From Aplysia californica (Eukaryota; Mollusca; Gastropoda; Aplysiida; Aplysiidae): a DNA stretch of 64,000 nucleotides. Below, piece after piece: positions 22,956-35,266 of the stretch; the first letter of the stretch is position 1; every line of letters begins with the position of its first letter. A program made the translations under genes and the position numbers. The DNA lies in contig NW_004797355.1 in assembly GCF_000002075.1 (NCBI RefSeq), positions 1,444,504 through 1,508,503 on the forward strand. Direction: 5' to 3'. The notes below the pieces were generated by a model that did not search any database, had not been told where the DNA came from, and saw only the letters and a program-made list of their open reading frames with translations.

Positions 22956-22971
22956 GAGAGAGAGAAGGAAA
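22722..22971. repeat. Compound (TA)n(GA)n microsatellite
   Basis: About 75 bp of TA, then about 165 bp of GA with a few interruptions. Open frames across it encode only dipeptide repeats. Confidence 0.95.
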
Positions 22972-22979
22972 AATTAAAA

Positions 22980-24160
22980 AGGGGGGTATTGTTAAAATCA
23001 TAGGGCCTATAAAATGTTTCTTTAGAGTTCTCTGGACCGGCAGTTTTCCCTAATTATAACGGGACAAGTCCACTCTCTCACTTCTACGGCTAGCTCTACT
23101 TCTTATGTGGAGTGTGTAAGTTATTTTAAGTATGATAATATTTAGAGGATAAATTCTAGGGGAAGGGGAAAGGGTGGAAGGGAGGGGGGTAGGGTGTTTG
23201 GGAACAATGAACTTCTTTTAAAGAGGTGAAATGTAGGTTCAATATATAAATAAGACCTATATAAATAAACATTAGGTTAATCAGCCTACGCTTCAAATAA
23301 ATATTGTCAGTAAGAAATTTTGTTTTTAATTGGTTAACAGACCCTCGTCAAAGGAAAGTCTTTTTTTACCTGCCCGCGCTTCCCATTCATAATTATCACA
23401 ATATCAAGCAGTCACATATATTATGTTGATTTGATACTAAGGCCTAATGATGCCGTTCTGCCAAAATTGAAAGAATTAACCAGACATTCAATTTATTTAC
23501 GAGCGGGTGCGTGGGTACGTTAGAGTGTGTGCGTGTGATACTGACTGAGAATAGGCCTAGGTACAAACAAATCCAATGTGCGTGTGGTGAAACTCCAAAC
23601 CAAATTAAACATTCGTCAGCGTCAGAAAAAACTATAAATTAGATTTTATCGTATTTTATTTTTATCCTCTTTTGTTGCCGTCACTTTTCTTGCTCACCAG
23701 TAGATCTACTTCAAGAGGACATTGTAAAAAAAAAATCTGAAGACAAATTATGATCTCCAAATAATGCAACACAGTCGGAAATTTGACGATACCTTTTTTT
23801 TTTTCCATAATATCAAGCAATAGGCTGACATGTTTTTAATTAATTTCTATGCGTAAAAAAATCAGAAGTGGCATAGGTTCTGAAACGTAACGAAACAGGG
23901 CGCAGTCAGCTGTTTCCATGCCATTTGTACAGCTGAATAAACACTTTAGTTTTATTTAACTGGTGTAATGCTGTACAAATTTCAAGAGAAGTTTGCGAAA
24001 ATTTATTCCAGAGTTAAAAAGCTAGTGACCGAGGACCGCTATTTTTTGTGAAGGAAAGTGTACAATTAACTAGATTGTAGATCTATAAAAGTGAAATCGA
24101 AGGCTGACCGCTCACCGACAAGTCAAATCTGGACGAGTGTAGGCCTACGCAGACTGCACA
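22980..24160. other. Non-coding stretch upstream of the zinc-finger exon
   Basis: No ORF or repeat recognised. The 3' part is the likely promoter and 5' UTR region of the exon starting at 24168; no TATA box is evident at a usual distance. Confidence 0.4.
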
Positions 24161-24167
24161 CAGAAAC

Positions 24168-24488
24168 ATGGAATTCAGTTGTCGACTCAAGTCTTGCGCG
24201 CACCCTCATCCTCTCAGCTCAAAGTCAGCCCGTGTTGAAGTAAAGTCGGCCTTACCAAGAGGTGGTCTCAGGAAAGTAGAAGATAAGTTAGCAGTTCGCT
24301 GGAAAAAGAATGGAGAGGCTGTTTTTCACCCTGCCTGCTGGCAAAGACTTACTGAAGCAGCCTCTCAGCAGAAGAGGAAAAAGAGGGTTAAAAAAAAGAC
24401 TGTGAAGAAAGACAAAGCCTTGGGCATGAGTGGAGCTTCACCAACTACTAGAGACAACTTGGGAGCCCATGTTATAGAGTGTGAAAGG
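24168..24488 (+). CDS. First exon encoding a Cys/His zinc-finger-like module; possible N-terminus of the sirtuin
   Basis: An ATG in a good context (AAACATGG) opens 107 codons that end at a donor-like AGG/GTAATC in phase 0. The residues C5, C10, H54 and C57 (MEFSCRLKSC near the start, EAVFHPACW near position 50-58) make a two-Cys/His-Cys zinc-binding pattern reminiscent of PARP-type fingers, though the spacing differs. The intervening LPRGGLRKVEDKLAVRWKK is basic. A lysine-rich linker (residues 68-86, KRKKRVKKKTVKK) looks like a nuclear signal. No other same-strand coding exon is seen before the sirtuin exon 4.3 kb downstream. An alternative start for that exon at 28846, after AG, is also phase 0, so splicing would read in frame. 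Family unproven. It could instead be a separate single-exon ORF ending at 24518. Confidence 0.55.
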
Positions 24489-25499
24489 GTAATCTCTCTC
24501 AAACCCAGCCAAATGTAATTAAATTTTACAATTCACCGTCCCTTGGATATAAATTGACTATTTCTCCGAACTTTCGGGAAAATAAAGTTGAACTCTATTT
24601 CTCCGAACGGTTCCCGATCTCAAGATTTTTTTGGTTTTAAACTTGTCGTCTTGTTCATCTCTCATAATCATAATCATTTGAGTTTGAGCAAGTAAGTCAA
24701 AAGACGCTTTTAATTTATAACAATAACAAGACGGTGCAACTCAGTCTTTAGAAACACATGTCCTGTCCGCAGTGTCGTCATACAATAGAACTCTACCTAA
24801 AAATAATTATTAGATCTATCTCTGCGTGCACTTTATATTTTGCCATCACACATGACGTCGCCTGATCTAGATTTCTAGGCTTTGGTGTTTAAATTAGGAG
24901 GGGGCGGTGTCTACATTCTCTAACGTTAGGCCTAGAGAATGTATAAAAGCTGTCTACATTCTCTAATGTCAGTGCTTCCAAGCATGGCATCGAATCCTGG
25001 TGCCCTAAGGGTTTTTTTTCTTCTCCTGAGCCTAAAATTATTTTTTTTAAATAATTAGACTCACAGACCAAGGAAAGCCACTATTAAACTTTAACCAGGC
25101 CTAAATTGGTAAAAGGAAAGGTAGACCTACTTTGTAGGTAAAAGTCCTCTTGCGGACAAGACTAGAGTGTGCATGCTTTGTCACTACATGAAAAACTACA
25201 AAGCAACAAGTTATAATTATTATGGGAAAATTTGTTTGATCAGTCGGGAAGAAGAGAAGAAGGAAAAAACCCCCCCAAAAAACACTTCCAGGACCGGGAT
25301 TCGTACCCACGCTCATAAAATAATGGTATAACTTCAAACACAGACACGCTGTCCATTCGGCCATCAGAACTTCCTCAACAGAGCATAGATTAAGCCTTAT
25401 ATTACACACATGGCGTTTTATTTAGCAATGGCGCTAATCACAACGCTGCGTTTTATTTAGCACTGGAGCTAATCGCAAATAGGCACTTCCCAGTATCTG
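24489..25499. other. Non-coding stretch, possible intron; contains a tRNA-like SINE remnant
   Basis: No exon seen. At about 25285-25375 the minus strand has a B-box-like GGGTACGAATCCCGG, suggesting a decayed tRNA-derived SINE. Imperfect short duplicates (CTACATTCTCTAA) occur at about 24911 and 24954. Confidence 0.35.
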
Positions 25500-25800
25500 T
25501 TTTCTCTGTCTGCCTGTGCCTCTCTTTCCATTAAACTTGCCTTGTTACAATATTCTCAAATGCTTCTTTCCGCATTGTGTGCCCAATGAAATTTGCCTGT
25601 CTCTTTCGTGTATTCGTCATAGCTGTCATCTGCAATTTGCTTCAACCAAGACTTCTTCATTTGCTTTTCTAGCTGTCCATGGGACGCAGTATACGTCTTA
25701 TGAATCACAACTCTGTCACCTCAATTGTTCTTTCCAGCTGTCTATTGATTGTGCATACTTTGCTCCCGTATAAAGGACTGGTTCGATGTAACGATGACGT
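25500..25800 (-). mobile_element. LINE reverse-transcriptase C-terminal remnant
   Basis: On the minus strand a conceptual reading gives a KRQANFIGHTMRKEAFENIV block, typical of the region after the RT domain in RTE/CR1-like LINEs. Interrupted by stops; 5' truncated. Confidence 0.5.
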
Positions 25801-27434
25801 TCTTGGGAAAAAATACAACGGTGGTTTCCGCTTGCCTTCTGATGGATTTTTGTACGGTTTACTCTGCTAGCCTTTGTCCATAAGGACTCTCCCACAGGGC
25901 AGTGGGGACAGGTGGCAGGTTTCGGCACCTCCCTTTTGTCTGACAGTCCCTTTACTGAGCACATGAGGCATTTTATAGAAACAGCCGCTATACTGTGTGG
26001 TATTATCAACTATCGTCTTTATGTCGCCTTTCTCACTCTGGGCCAGGGTATTATATGATATATATATAGATCTAGGCTACCAATTAGCACTTTTCACTTT
26101 TCCCAATCTTGGACTAGCATCTTGACCTTATTCCATGCCATGTCTTTCCACTTTTCTCAGTTCTGTACGCATCATTCTCTGTGACTTTTCTCCAGGTTCC
26201 AAGTGACCTTTCCCTTGACCCTGTTCTCTTGTTCAGTGGATTCCAATCCAACACTTTCTTCTTGTCAAGTACATGTATGCAATTGTTGTTTAGTTCCAGG
26301 ATTTGGGAAAATGCTTGGAGAATGGAGAAAAATGCGTATATCATATTACCTTCAGGTGTCTAACTCTCAAACCTGCCATGACGGCCACCTGTTTAATAAG
26401 GCTGCCTGTACGAACAGCCACTTTCCATATTTTTCCTTGCTTTGTTTTCTTTATAATTTTAACTGTGTAAAATGGGCACCTGTCCAACATGGCTGCTGCT
26501 ACCCTTTTTTATCAAACCACAGCCAAATTTACCAGGCTGAGACGTTCAGGCTTTGTAAAATCTATGCATTTTCCCCTGACACTGTGGACAAGCCGTCATA
26601 ATTCATTCACCTATCGTTATTGTCAGTCCCTCCAATGGATGAAATGGTAACGTTGCTTATTTTTTTGTTCACTCCCAATGTTTACCGTTACCCAAGTTGA
26701 CCAATGGGGGTAACAATAAATGATAAGGGAAGCGTGTGATCTGTCATGACCAATAAGCCCAGCCCACAACTCAGTCCGTAAACCCAGTCCATAAAAATGG
26801 AAGTCAACACAAACTCTCGTTTGCAGAGTGGTGGTGACCCGTTTGGTTGTTTTACTATGGCACCTGTCCTTCCTCATCTGACACATCATTTTGTTTTGTT
26901 TTGACCTTTCTCGGCACCATAATAAAAAAAAAAAAAATGAAACTTCTAACAACAAAAAAGTCCCACAAAACCCCCAAAAAATTCAGAAACAAACAAAAAA
27001 AACCCCATTTTAATGAGCCCTACAGAAATCCTGTTAAGCGACCTCCTCCAATTGGGACCTCTGAAGTAAATGGTTTGTTTTCTTCCTTTTGATCAGTCCT
27101 GGGTATGACGGCCTCCTGTCTTATACCAAAGAGTCTGCATGCATGCTTATACTACGGACTCTTTTCTCCTCAACAAGGCGTAGCCGTCTTACACAAGTTC
27201 GACTGTAGTCTTTTGCACTGCAGTTCTAGTTTTATCTGTTCTCTACAAGATTCGTTTTATTGGGCTAGGGTTTTTTTCATGGAGGTGAAAAGCTGCAAAA
27301 CACATTTTAATAATTATAAAGCATCCAAAATCAAACATAATATTGTTTATTTTTCTTGGTCAAGAATTTTATATATATTATACAATATTTTTAAAGCCTA
27401 TAATAATCTGATGAAAAGAGCCAATCAGAAGACG
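25801..27434. other. Non-coding stretch, nothing recognised
   Basis: No supported exon. Poly(A)-rich segments at about 26924-27004. Several short open frames lack recognisable motifs. Confidence 0.4.
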
Positions 27435-27946
27435 GGGGCTCTCGTGGCCTAGAGTTTAAGGTGTTGGCCTCTCATTCAAAGGTCCCGAGTTCGAATCCGG
27501 GTAGTGACCGAAACATTTTCTTCTCTGAAATTGTCTCCTTTCACCTCCTTTTCTGCTCTCTAGCAATGCTTTCGTCTCCCCTTTCTCCCCCCCCCCATCC
27601 TTCATTTCCTTTGCCTCCTCCTCTGGGCTCCTGACTCTTTCTGCAGCCTTTCTACTTCTACTCCTTGGCTCTTTCTTACTGCTGTCTTTCAGCCACACCC
27701 CTGATCTTCTGGTAGGAAAGATCTATATCTAGCTTTCTCGGACAAAGGCGAAAAATCTCAGAGTCTGAGGGCCCGTGCGCAAGTTGTGCATGTTAAAGAT
27801 CCCTTGGTGGTCTAAAATCGATAAGAGTAGGCTTTGGCCGCCCCCCGGGAAAAGTTCAAAATTTCCTGCTGAAAAAGTTTAATGTGTCCCGCGCACTCAT
27901 ATGACCTTATGCAGTTGCGAGCGCTGTAAAACACTTACCAAAAAAA
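27435..27946 (+). repeat. Full-length tRNA-derived SINE
   Basis: The head GGGGCTCTCGTGGCCTAGAG then GTTCGAATCCGGGTAGTGAC carries Pol III A-box (TGGCCTAGAG) and B-box (GTTCGAATCC) sites. The body of about 380 bp is followed by the shared 3' domain (CATATGACCTTATGCAGTTG then CGAGCGCTGTAAAACACTTA) and an A-rich tail. A second copy of the same length is at 62970-63480 in the opposite orientation. Confidence 0.88.
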
Positions 27947-28839
27947 ATCCCCCCCCCCCAAAAAAAGGCTACTAACTATGCATTAAGGCTAAGGGGGTCT
28001 GATTTATTGTTTGGGCACAAAATGCAGGCCCTGATAGACTTTGAAATCAATTAATTTGATAGAGATGAGTTTGTTGTAGCTTGCACTGACTTCACCATAA
28101 ATTAATCTGGCTGGATTTGATGTGATCGTGTTTTTAGTCAAATTGTCATTAGTGTTGGCCTTGGCGGTCTATTTGTGACATGATGCAAAAATTAAGGCTT
28201 GTACTTTTATCTCATCTTTCTTTCTTCTACAGGCAGGCTATGCATCAAAGTTTTCTTTCTAAAATATAGAACAGGGGAGGGGGTGGGGGGTGGGGAGGAG
28301 AACCTTTTGGTCGGAAGGTAAATTTTTTGCGGACTTAAATTTATCTGTGATGGGACTCGGTTAGGTAAGAAATTGGGTGTTGATTGCTCCCTTTTAATTA
28401 ACCACTGTTACCAAACTTTGTGCATCATTTAATAAACATCAACTTCAACTTTCCTGTAATACGATATTTAACAGAAACAGTCATGGCAGTTTCTTTAAGA
28501 TTAGATAAGATAGGCTAAGATAAGATAAAATATTTATTATTCAGATAGGCCTGCAGTTTTGTACATAAATAAGTTGAGCTACTTTGTCTCCTATAACTAT
28601 AATTGTTCCCCCATATAGAGACAATGCCAGGTCTTGTTTACTTTTATGTCAGACAGGAAAAATTAATATCTTTCAAATTGCAGCGTGTATCCTAAACTGT
28701 TTTACATCTTACCTCTACCCCTGTCCCTAAACCTAACCATTTTCTGTGTTCCAATTGTTTGGGATGCTTAATTTTTATTATATCAATTTTTAAAAGAAAC
28801 ATGTATTCATCATAATTGTGAGTTGCTATCTGTCACATC
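27947..28839. other. Non-coding stretch 5' of the sirtuin exon
   Basis: Includes a G-rich run at about 28276-28300 and a GATAAGATA-type tract (28502-28535) like those at LINE 3' ends. If the 28840 ATG is the start, this holds the 5' UTR and promoter; otherwise it is intron. Confidence 0.35.
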
Positions 28840-30536
28840 ATGAAGGTGATGATACAAGAAGCAAGCAAGACCGAGGAAATATTTGATTCTGAAGAAGATG
28901 TGAAAGAACAAGCGAAAAGAGTGGCACTTATGATAAAATCAGCAAAGCATTGTGTGTTCTTTACGGGTAAGTCTGTAGTATTATAAAATAGATTTGTTGA
29001 CAATGCCAGGCTGTTAGTATACCAAACAATATTTGATGGTGATTGAACTGTTAAAGTTAAAAATTTTTCGACTGTCATAATAATAATTTTGTTCATGGTC
29101 AAGTTTACATAGAAGTAGAAAGGCATTTTCATCGACTTCTATAGTTCCTTCATTTTTCTGCCCAGTTTTTTGTTTGTTTTATCTTCTAAACTTTATATCT
29201 TCCCCTAGACTGGAAGAAATAGGCATTTTTTTTTCTTGCCTGTGATGTGATTTAAGTATTCTTTATTTATATATAGGGGTCCAAACTTTTTTGTTTTTAG
29301 TACTAGTACTGAAGGGTGGCGTTTGTGACAGTTTGTCTGTTGAAAGCTATCGCAGATATTTTCACTCTTTCAATTTTTATTTTAATTTTAGATTGTCTTT
29401 AGGGCATGTACTGTTATAATAGGCACTTTCGTTTTTCATTGTTTTGATGGTATACCAGGTGCAGGGATCTCGACAGCTGCGGGTTTGGGAGACTTTAGGG
29501 GCAAAGGAGGCAAATGGACAGAGGAAGATCGAGAGACTGTCACTATTGATGATGTTGAGGAAGAAGACCTGGGACCACCTCCAGTGAAGAGAGCCAGATC
29601 AGGTAATGACTGATCCCCGACACCCCCCCCTCCCTTCTGAGTTACTGAGTTGAGACTTTTGTATTAGCATATTAAGAGTGGGATGAGTTTCTACTGACAT
29701 TTTGATATTTTTCAGTTGACAAAGAACATGATGCTTTGGTTTGAGGAATTAGCTCCATTAGCTTTGCATACCATGAGATGGTAAGAAATAAAAAAGTATT
29801 TTGCAAGAAATATTGTTATATTATTATCCTTATTCATCTCTGGGAGAAAATTTGTACCTCCTCTGTTGTGTAAGAGACGTAACAAGGTTATTGTCCTTCT
29901 CTGTTTTAAGGGAGCTACCTCCCGTCACTTGAGAACATGCGCAGTGGTGACTAGGGGGGTGAGTAATAAAGACCAAAGTTCAGTTGCTGTCCGAGATACA
30001 TGTGGTGAGCAGTTTTTCTTGTGTTTGTGTCAGTTAGTGAAGTGTTCTGGATTAAAGTGAACCCAAAGTAGACAAACATCCTCTTTAAAGGTTTGGTATA
30101 TCAAGCAATAAAATTGATAATGAAACAAAAGAAATCAGCGCATGTAACACCAATTCTGAAAGAACTACACTGGCTGCCAATAAGGATCAAATACAAAACT
30201 GCCGTTTTCTGTTTTAAATGTATAAATGATACTGCACCTTTTTATCTTAAAAAATTCCTGGAATTATATCATCCTCCTAGAGCCTTTTGATCAGCCTCTG
30301 ATAATCTTAATTCTTAAAACTCCAAAACAAAATTACAAAAACATACGGCGAGCTTTCCTTTTTGTTTTTGGAACGAACCCCCATATAAAATAAGATCCGC
30401 CCCAACAATTTACATTTTCAAAAAAACAGCTGAAGCATTTTTTATTCACAAATGCGTACCTCTCATGATGATGAACTGTTTTCATATGCATGTGTATACC
30501 AGCCTTTGAGACTGAAGAAATTAGTGTGTGAGAATG

Positions 30537-30606
<70 letters not shown>

Positions 30607-33600
30607 AGGGAGGGAGGGAAGGAGGGAGGGAGGGAGAGAGAGAGAGAGCGGAAATGTTTTTCTATCTGTTGAGAACAAATGTTTTAATGAATGTTTCTAG
30701 TTCTAGTTACTCACGTTTCAATTTTATCATGACCGTTCGTGAACTTTTATTGCATTGTATATTTTTAGTGAATGCATTACCAACCTCTCTGTGAGACTGC
30801 TTTTCTCATAGAAATTTTTACTCATATACATAGATATTATATATATACTAGCTGTGTACTCGTTGATGAACGGACTCAAAAAAATCGATCGTCAAGTCAT
30901 TGAGGAGCCAGTGGGCACGGCTATTGAACAGAAGCCTCACTTGTTTACCATGGCGTCTTAGAAGACGGACTTTCCCTAGATTAGATCTAAACGAAACTAA
31001 TGAAAAACTGAAAATTAAACTACAGTGACTTCAGGCTCCTCAATAAAACTGAGCACCCTTTAAATGATTCTGAACCACCATTAATTTTTTTTAAATTTGA
31101 AAGTTAAGTGTCCGGAAGTTTTAGGCGGCCAATATAATATGTATAGATATGTGCATAATACTGTATTTTACGTACATGATGCATGTCAATTAATTTTTAA
31201 GATGTGATGTCTTTTTCGATGTGATGCGCATTGAGCATTTTTTAGAAAATGGAAATGTGCAGTATAAATGCTATTTATTATTATTATTATTATTTATTTA
31301 TTTATTACAATCTAATTTCCTTTTATCTTACATTCTATTTTTGTACTTGACAGTTGGAAAGAAAAATGCTTCATCAATGAGTAAGAACCAGTCTCAAGGG
31401 ACAGCAGCGAGTGAGGACAAAATAGAGAAAGAAAGAGAGGAAGATGATGACAATGGCAATGAGGAGCTAGATTATGAACACTTGAGACCAACGTTTACCC
31501 ACGAAGCCATTCGGAGGCTAGTAGACGATGACCATATCAAGTACCTGATCAGTCAAAATTGTGATGGTCTGCATTGTTTGTCAGGTAATGGACAAATTTG
31601 AGTGCGTCTCTTGCGTCCATAGGTTGTTTTGCTACAAATAACTGAATGTAAACACGTTTGTCTGAAAGTAGTGAAAAGGTTGAGTTTTTTTTTTTTAATC
31701 TGACCTTATGATGTATAGATTTCGGCAATATGTTGACATGTGCTTTCACAGGCAGGTATATGGGCAAAAAGTTTACCGAAATATGTTCAATTATCAGTCT
31801 TTTTTCCTTTTTTCTTTGCATAAACAACTCTATCAGTCTTTCTCTTAAAGAGTTTCATTATGCTAACTTCATCTTTCTTTAACTTAAAGAAAGACCATTC
31901 TTGTGATCTTTATACCGCACGTCTGCATGCTTACTTCTTTTATTTGACAATGTCGAAGAATTATAACTGTAAGAATCCTTCCCCTTGCACTTTGTGTATT
32001 CAGTTTCTTGAAAACATTCTTATTTCTCATTGTTATTTGTCATCCGCATTCAGGAGTCCCTTCTTCAAGGATATCTGAACTTCATGGCAATGTCTTCAAT
32101 GAAAAGTGTGAGAAATGTGGTGCTATGTACAGTCGGCCATATTATGTATGTGACGATATAGGTGACATGTACCTAGAGGAAGTGGCTGATTTTGGAAAAT
32201 CTACGATCATTGCCCCCAAATTTATGAAAAAGTGTAGAAAGTGTGGACTAAGTCACCGAACAGGCCGGCAGTGTGATGTTGGGGTAAGTTGAGATTATTT
32301 CTTATTCCCTGTTTTACTTTGTTGTCATCTAGCTTCAGCTGTGGTGCTTCCTGCCGCTGTCCCTCCCATCTGTGTCTTTGCATTTTTATTGTATTTGTGA
32401 ACATTGTTACTGATCTTTCTCTTTTTTTTATTGCCATGTGCATGAGGATTGTTAATAGGCAGTGGTTAACCTATGTCTCGCTATTCTCACCCCCTTCCTT
32501 GTTTTACCGGAAATGACCCAAAAGGGATCAGGGCTGAGGTTACCGGGGCTGATGCTTCACAGGATCGTGTTGGTGTCCGAATAGACATAGATCTAGATCT
32601 AGTCACAGTCAGTGTTATCAGATTGGAGCCAAATCCCAGAAATTTGGCTCTTTTGGAGTGCGTCTGGCCTGTAGAATTTCATTTGGCTCTCTGACTTTTT
32701 TGGCTCCAAACTCCAAATGTTTAAGAAGATGGGGGACAGAAGAGGCAAGAAAAATAGAAAAAGAAAAAANNNNNNNNNNNNNNNNNNNNNNNNNNNNNNN
32801 NNNNNNNNNNNNNNNNNNNNNNNNNNNNNNNNNNNNNNNNNNNNNNNNNNNNNNNNNNNNNNNNNNNNNNNNNNNNNNNNNNNNNNNNNNNNNNNNNNNN
32901 NNNNNNNNNNNNNNNNNNNNNNNNNNNNNNNNNNNNNNNNNNNNNNNNNNNNNNNNNNNNNNNNNNNNNNNNNNNNNNNNNNNNNNNNNNNNNNNNNNNN
33001 NNNNNNNNNNNNNNNNNNNNNNNNNNNNNNNNNNNNNNNNNNNNNNNNNNNNNNNNNNNNNNNNNNNNNNNNNNNNNNNNNNNNNNNNNNNNNNNNNNNN
33101 NNNNNNNNNNNNNNNNNNNNNNNNNNNNNNNNNNNNNNNNNNNNNNNNNNNNNNNNNNNNNNNNNNNNNNNNNNNNNNNNNNNNNNNNNNNNNNNNNNNN
33201 NNNNNNNNNNNNNNNNNNNNNNNNNNNNNNNNNNNNNNNNNNNNNNNNNNNNNNNNNNNNNNNNNNNNNNNNNNNNNNNNNNNNNNNNNNNNNNNNNNNN
33301 NNNNNNNNNNNNNNNNNNNNNNNNNNNNNNNNNNNNNNNNNNNNNNNNNNNNNNTGAGAATAGCGAGACATGGGTTATTCTCACCCGGGGTGCGAAAAAA
33401 GGTTTTATAACATATGATTTATATTTCTACTGGCATTTTTTGAAAATTGAAAAGGTTAATTGTCTGTAGTGGGTTAGGTAACTCTCTTTTTGCTTTTTAT
33501 TCTTGTAATATAATACAGTTGAAACAGTCTAAGATGGCCCCCTATTGTCGACACATGTTAGGTAGGTGGCTGTCTTACACAGTGTCATTAAAATATATGA

Positions 33601-34917
33601 AGTACATCAGGGAGGAATGGGAAGTGGTTGTTTGTACAGGTGATTATATTAGTACAAGAGGCAGTTGGAGGAGATTGAACTGTATTTAGTATCAAATTTT
33701 TATTTTAGTTCACGAGCCTTGTGATAATTACTAGAATAGAGAGATTTATTAAGCATTTGATCGTAGCTTACTGTTTCTACTATAGGTGGACAGGGGGCTT
33801 CACCGGTACTTCCTTCCCATTTTCTTTTCCTCTGTTGTTTCTGTCTATCTGTCTTACTTCTCTCCCCTCCCCCCCTTTTCCTTATAAAGCAAAATGATTG
33901 TTATTGTGACAATGCACATCTCTTTATTGATATATTTGTTTAAAAAATACTATTTCTGCTGCGTAGGGCTGTGGAGGACAGCTGATAGATACCATCATCA
34001 ATTTCTGTGATGACTTGGAGGCGGACATTCTGGATAAAGCCTTTGCATCTGCCAAGTCCTGTGATCTGCTGGTGTGCCTTGGAACAACTCTCACTGTTAC
34101 ACCTGCCTGCAACATTGTTCACCACATCAAGAAACCTCGCAGGATTGTCATCTGCAACAGGTATTTGCATCAGTTTATGAGTTGCTAAATAGGGTTATAG
34201 GTAGTATTAGTGGCTGACACCAGAGAGTTTACAGTAATTCTAGAGAGCTGACACTTGGCCCGGATGCGCGTATCTGGGTCACCAGCTGATCGTGGAGAAA
34301 TGCGCGGTAACCAAAACAAACTGCATCCATTGTTCAAGGCATTTTCGTTGGTGGCAGACAAACATGGCCCCGGTTAGCACGAAGTGTCAATGGTGTTTTG
34401 CTCTATATAAACTGAACCAATTTAAATCTAAATCGACTTTGCTATATCAACTATCAATTGCTTTTTTTTACAGTTTAAATATCCAAATTGAGCTTGCATT
34501 CTACTAGTGAAAGATAATATGTTGCCTGCGAAAATTTGCTAAATATAAAGTGCCATCGGTTGGTTTTGGTATTTATTTTGTCCGATTACTACTTTTTGGG
34601 GGGATGGGGGATGGAGGAACGTTGGGGATCCTGTGGAACTCCTTGTGTGGTAGCTCTATCATTATTACTTCATGTGCTTTTCCATGATCTGAAATTGCGA
34701 GTATTAAACAACAAACTCTTCATGCTTTTTCGAGATTGGTTTTTGTTGTTGTTTGTTTTAGTATTTATTTAATGTGTAACTCTGTAATGATAGAGGGAGG
34801 ACGAAAGCAGGGAGCCATGCGAATTCCCCCATACGACATTTGGTAATTAATCATTTATAAGATTGATAACCCTCTAGGAAAGGCACCGGTATGTGAGTGT
34901 GTGTGTGTGTGTGTATG

Positions 34918-34988
<71 letters not shown>

Positions 34989-35138
34989 TTGACAAACAGA
35001 CAGATAGACAGAGTGAGGGAGGGAGAGAATGAGAGACAGACAGATAGACAGAGTGAGGGAGGGAGAGAATGAGAGACAGAGAGAGAGAGAGAAAAAGACA
35101 GAGAGAGAGACAGACCGACAGATAGATGAGGGGGAGAA

Positions 35139-35179
<41 letters not shown>

Positions 35180-35229
35180 CAGAGAGAGAGACAGACCGAC
35201 AGATAGATGAGGGGGAGAAAGAGAGACAA

Positions 35230-35266
<37 letters not shown>

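Noticed and set aside
27435-27510. tRNA gene candidate
   Set aside because: A and B boxes are present, but the sequence runs straight into a SINE body and recurs as such at 63480; the stems do not make a normal cloverleaf by eye.
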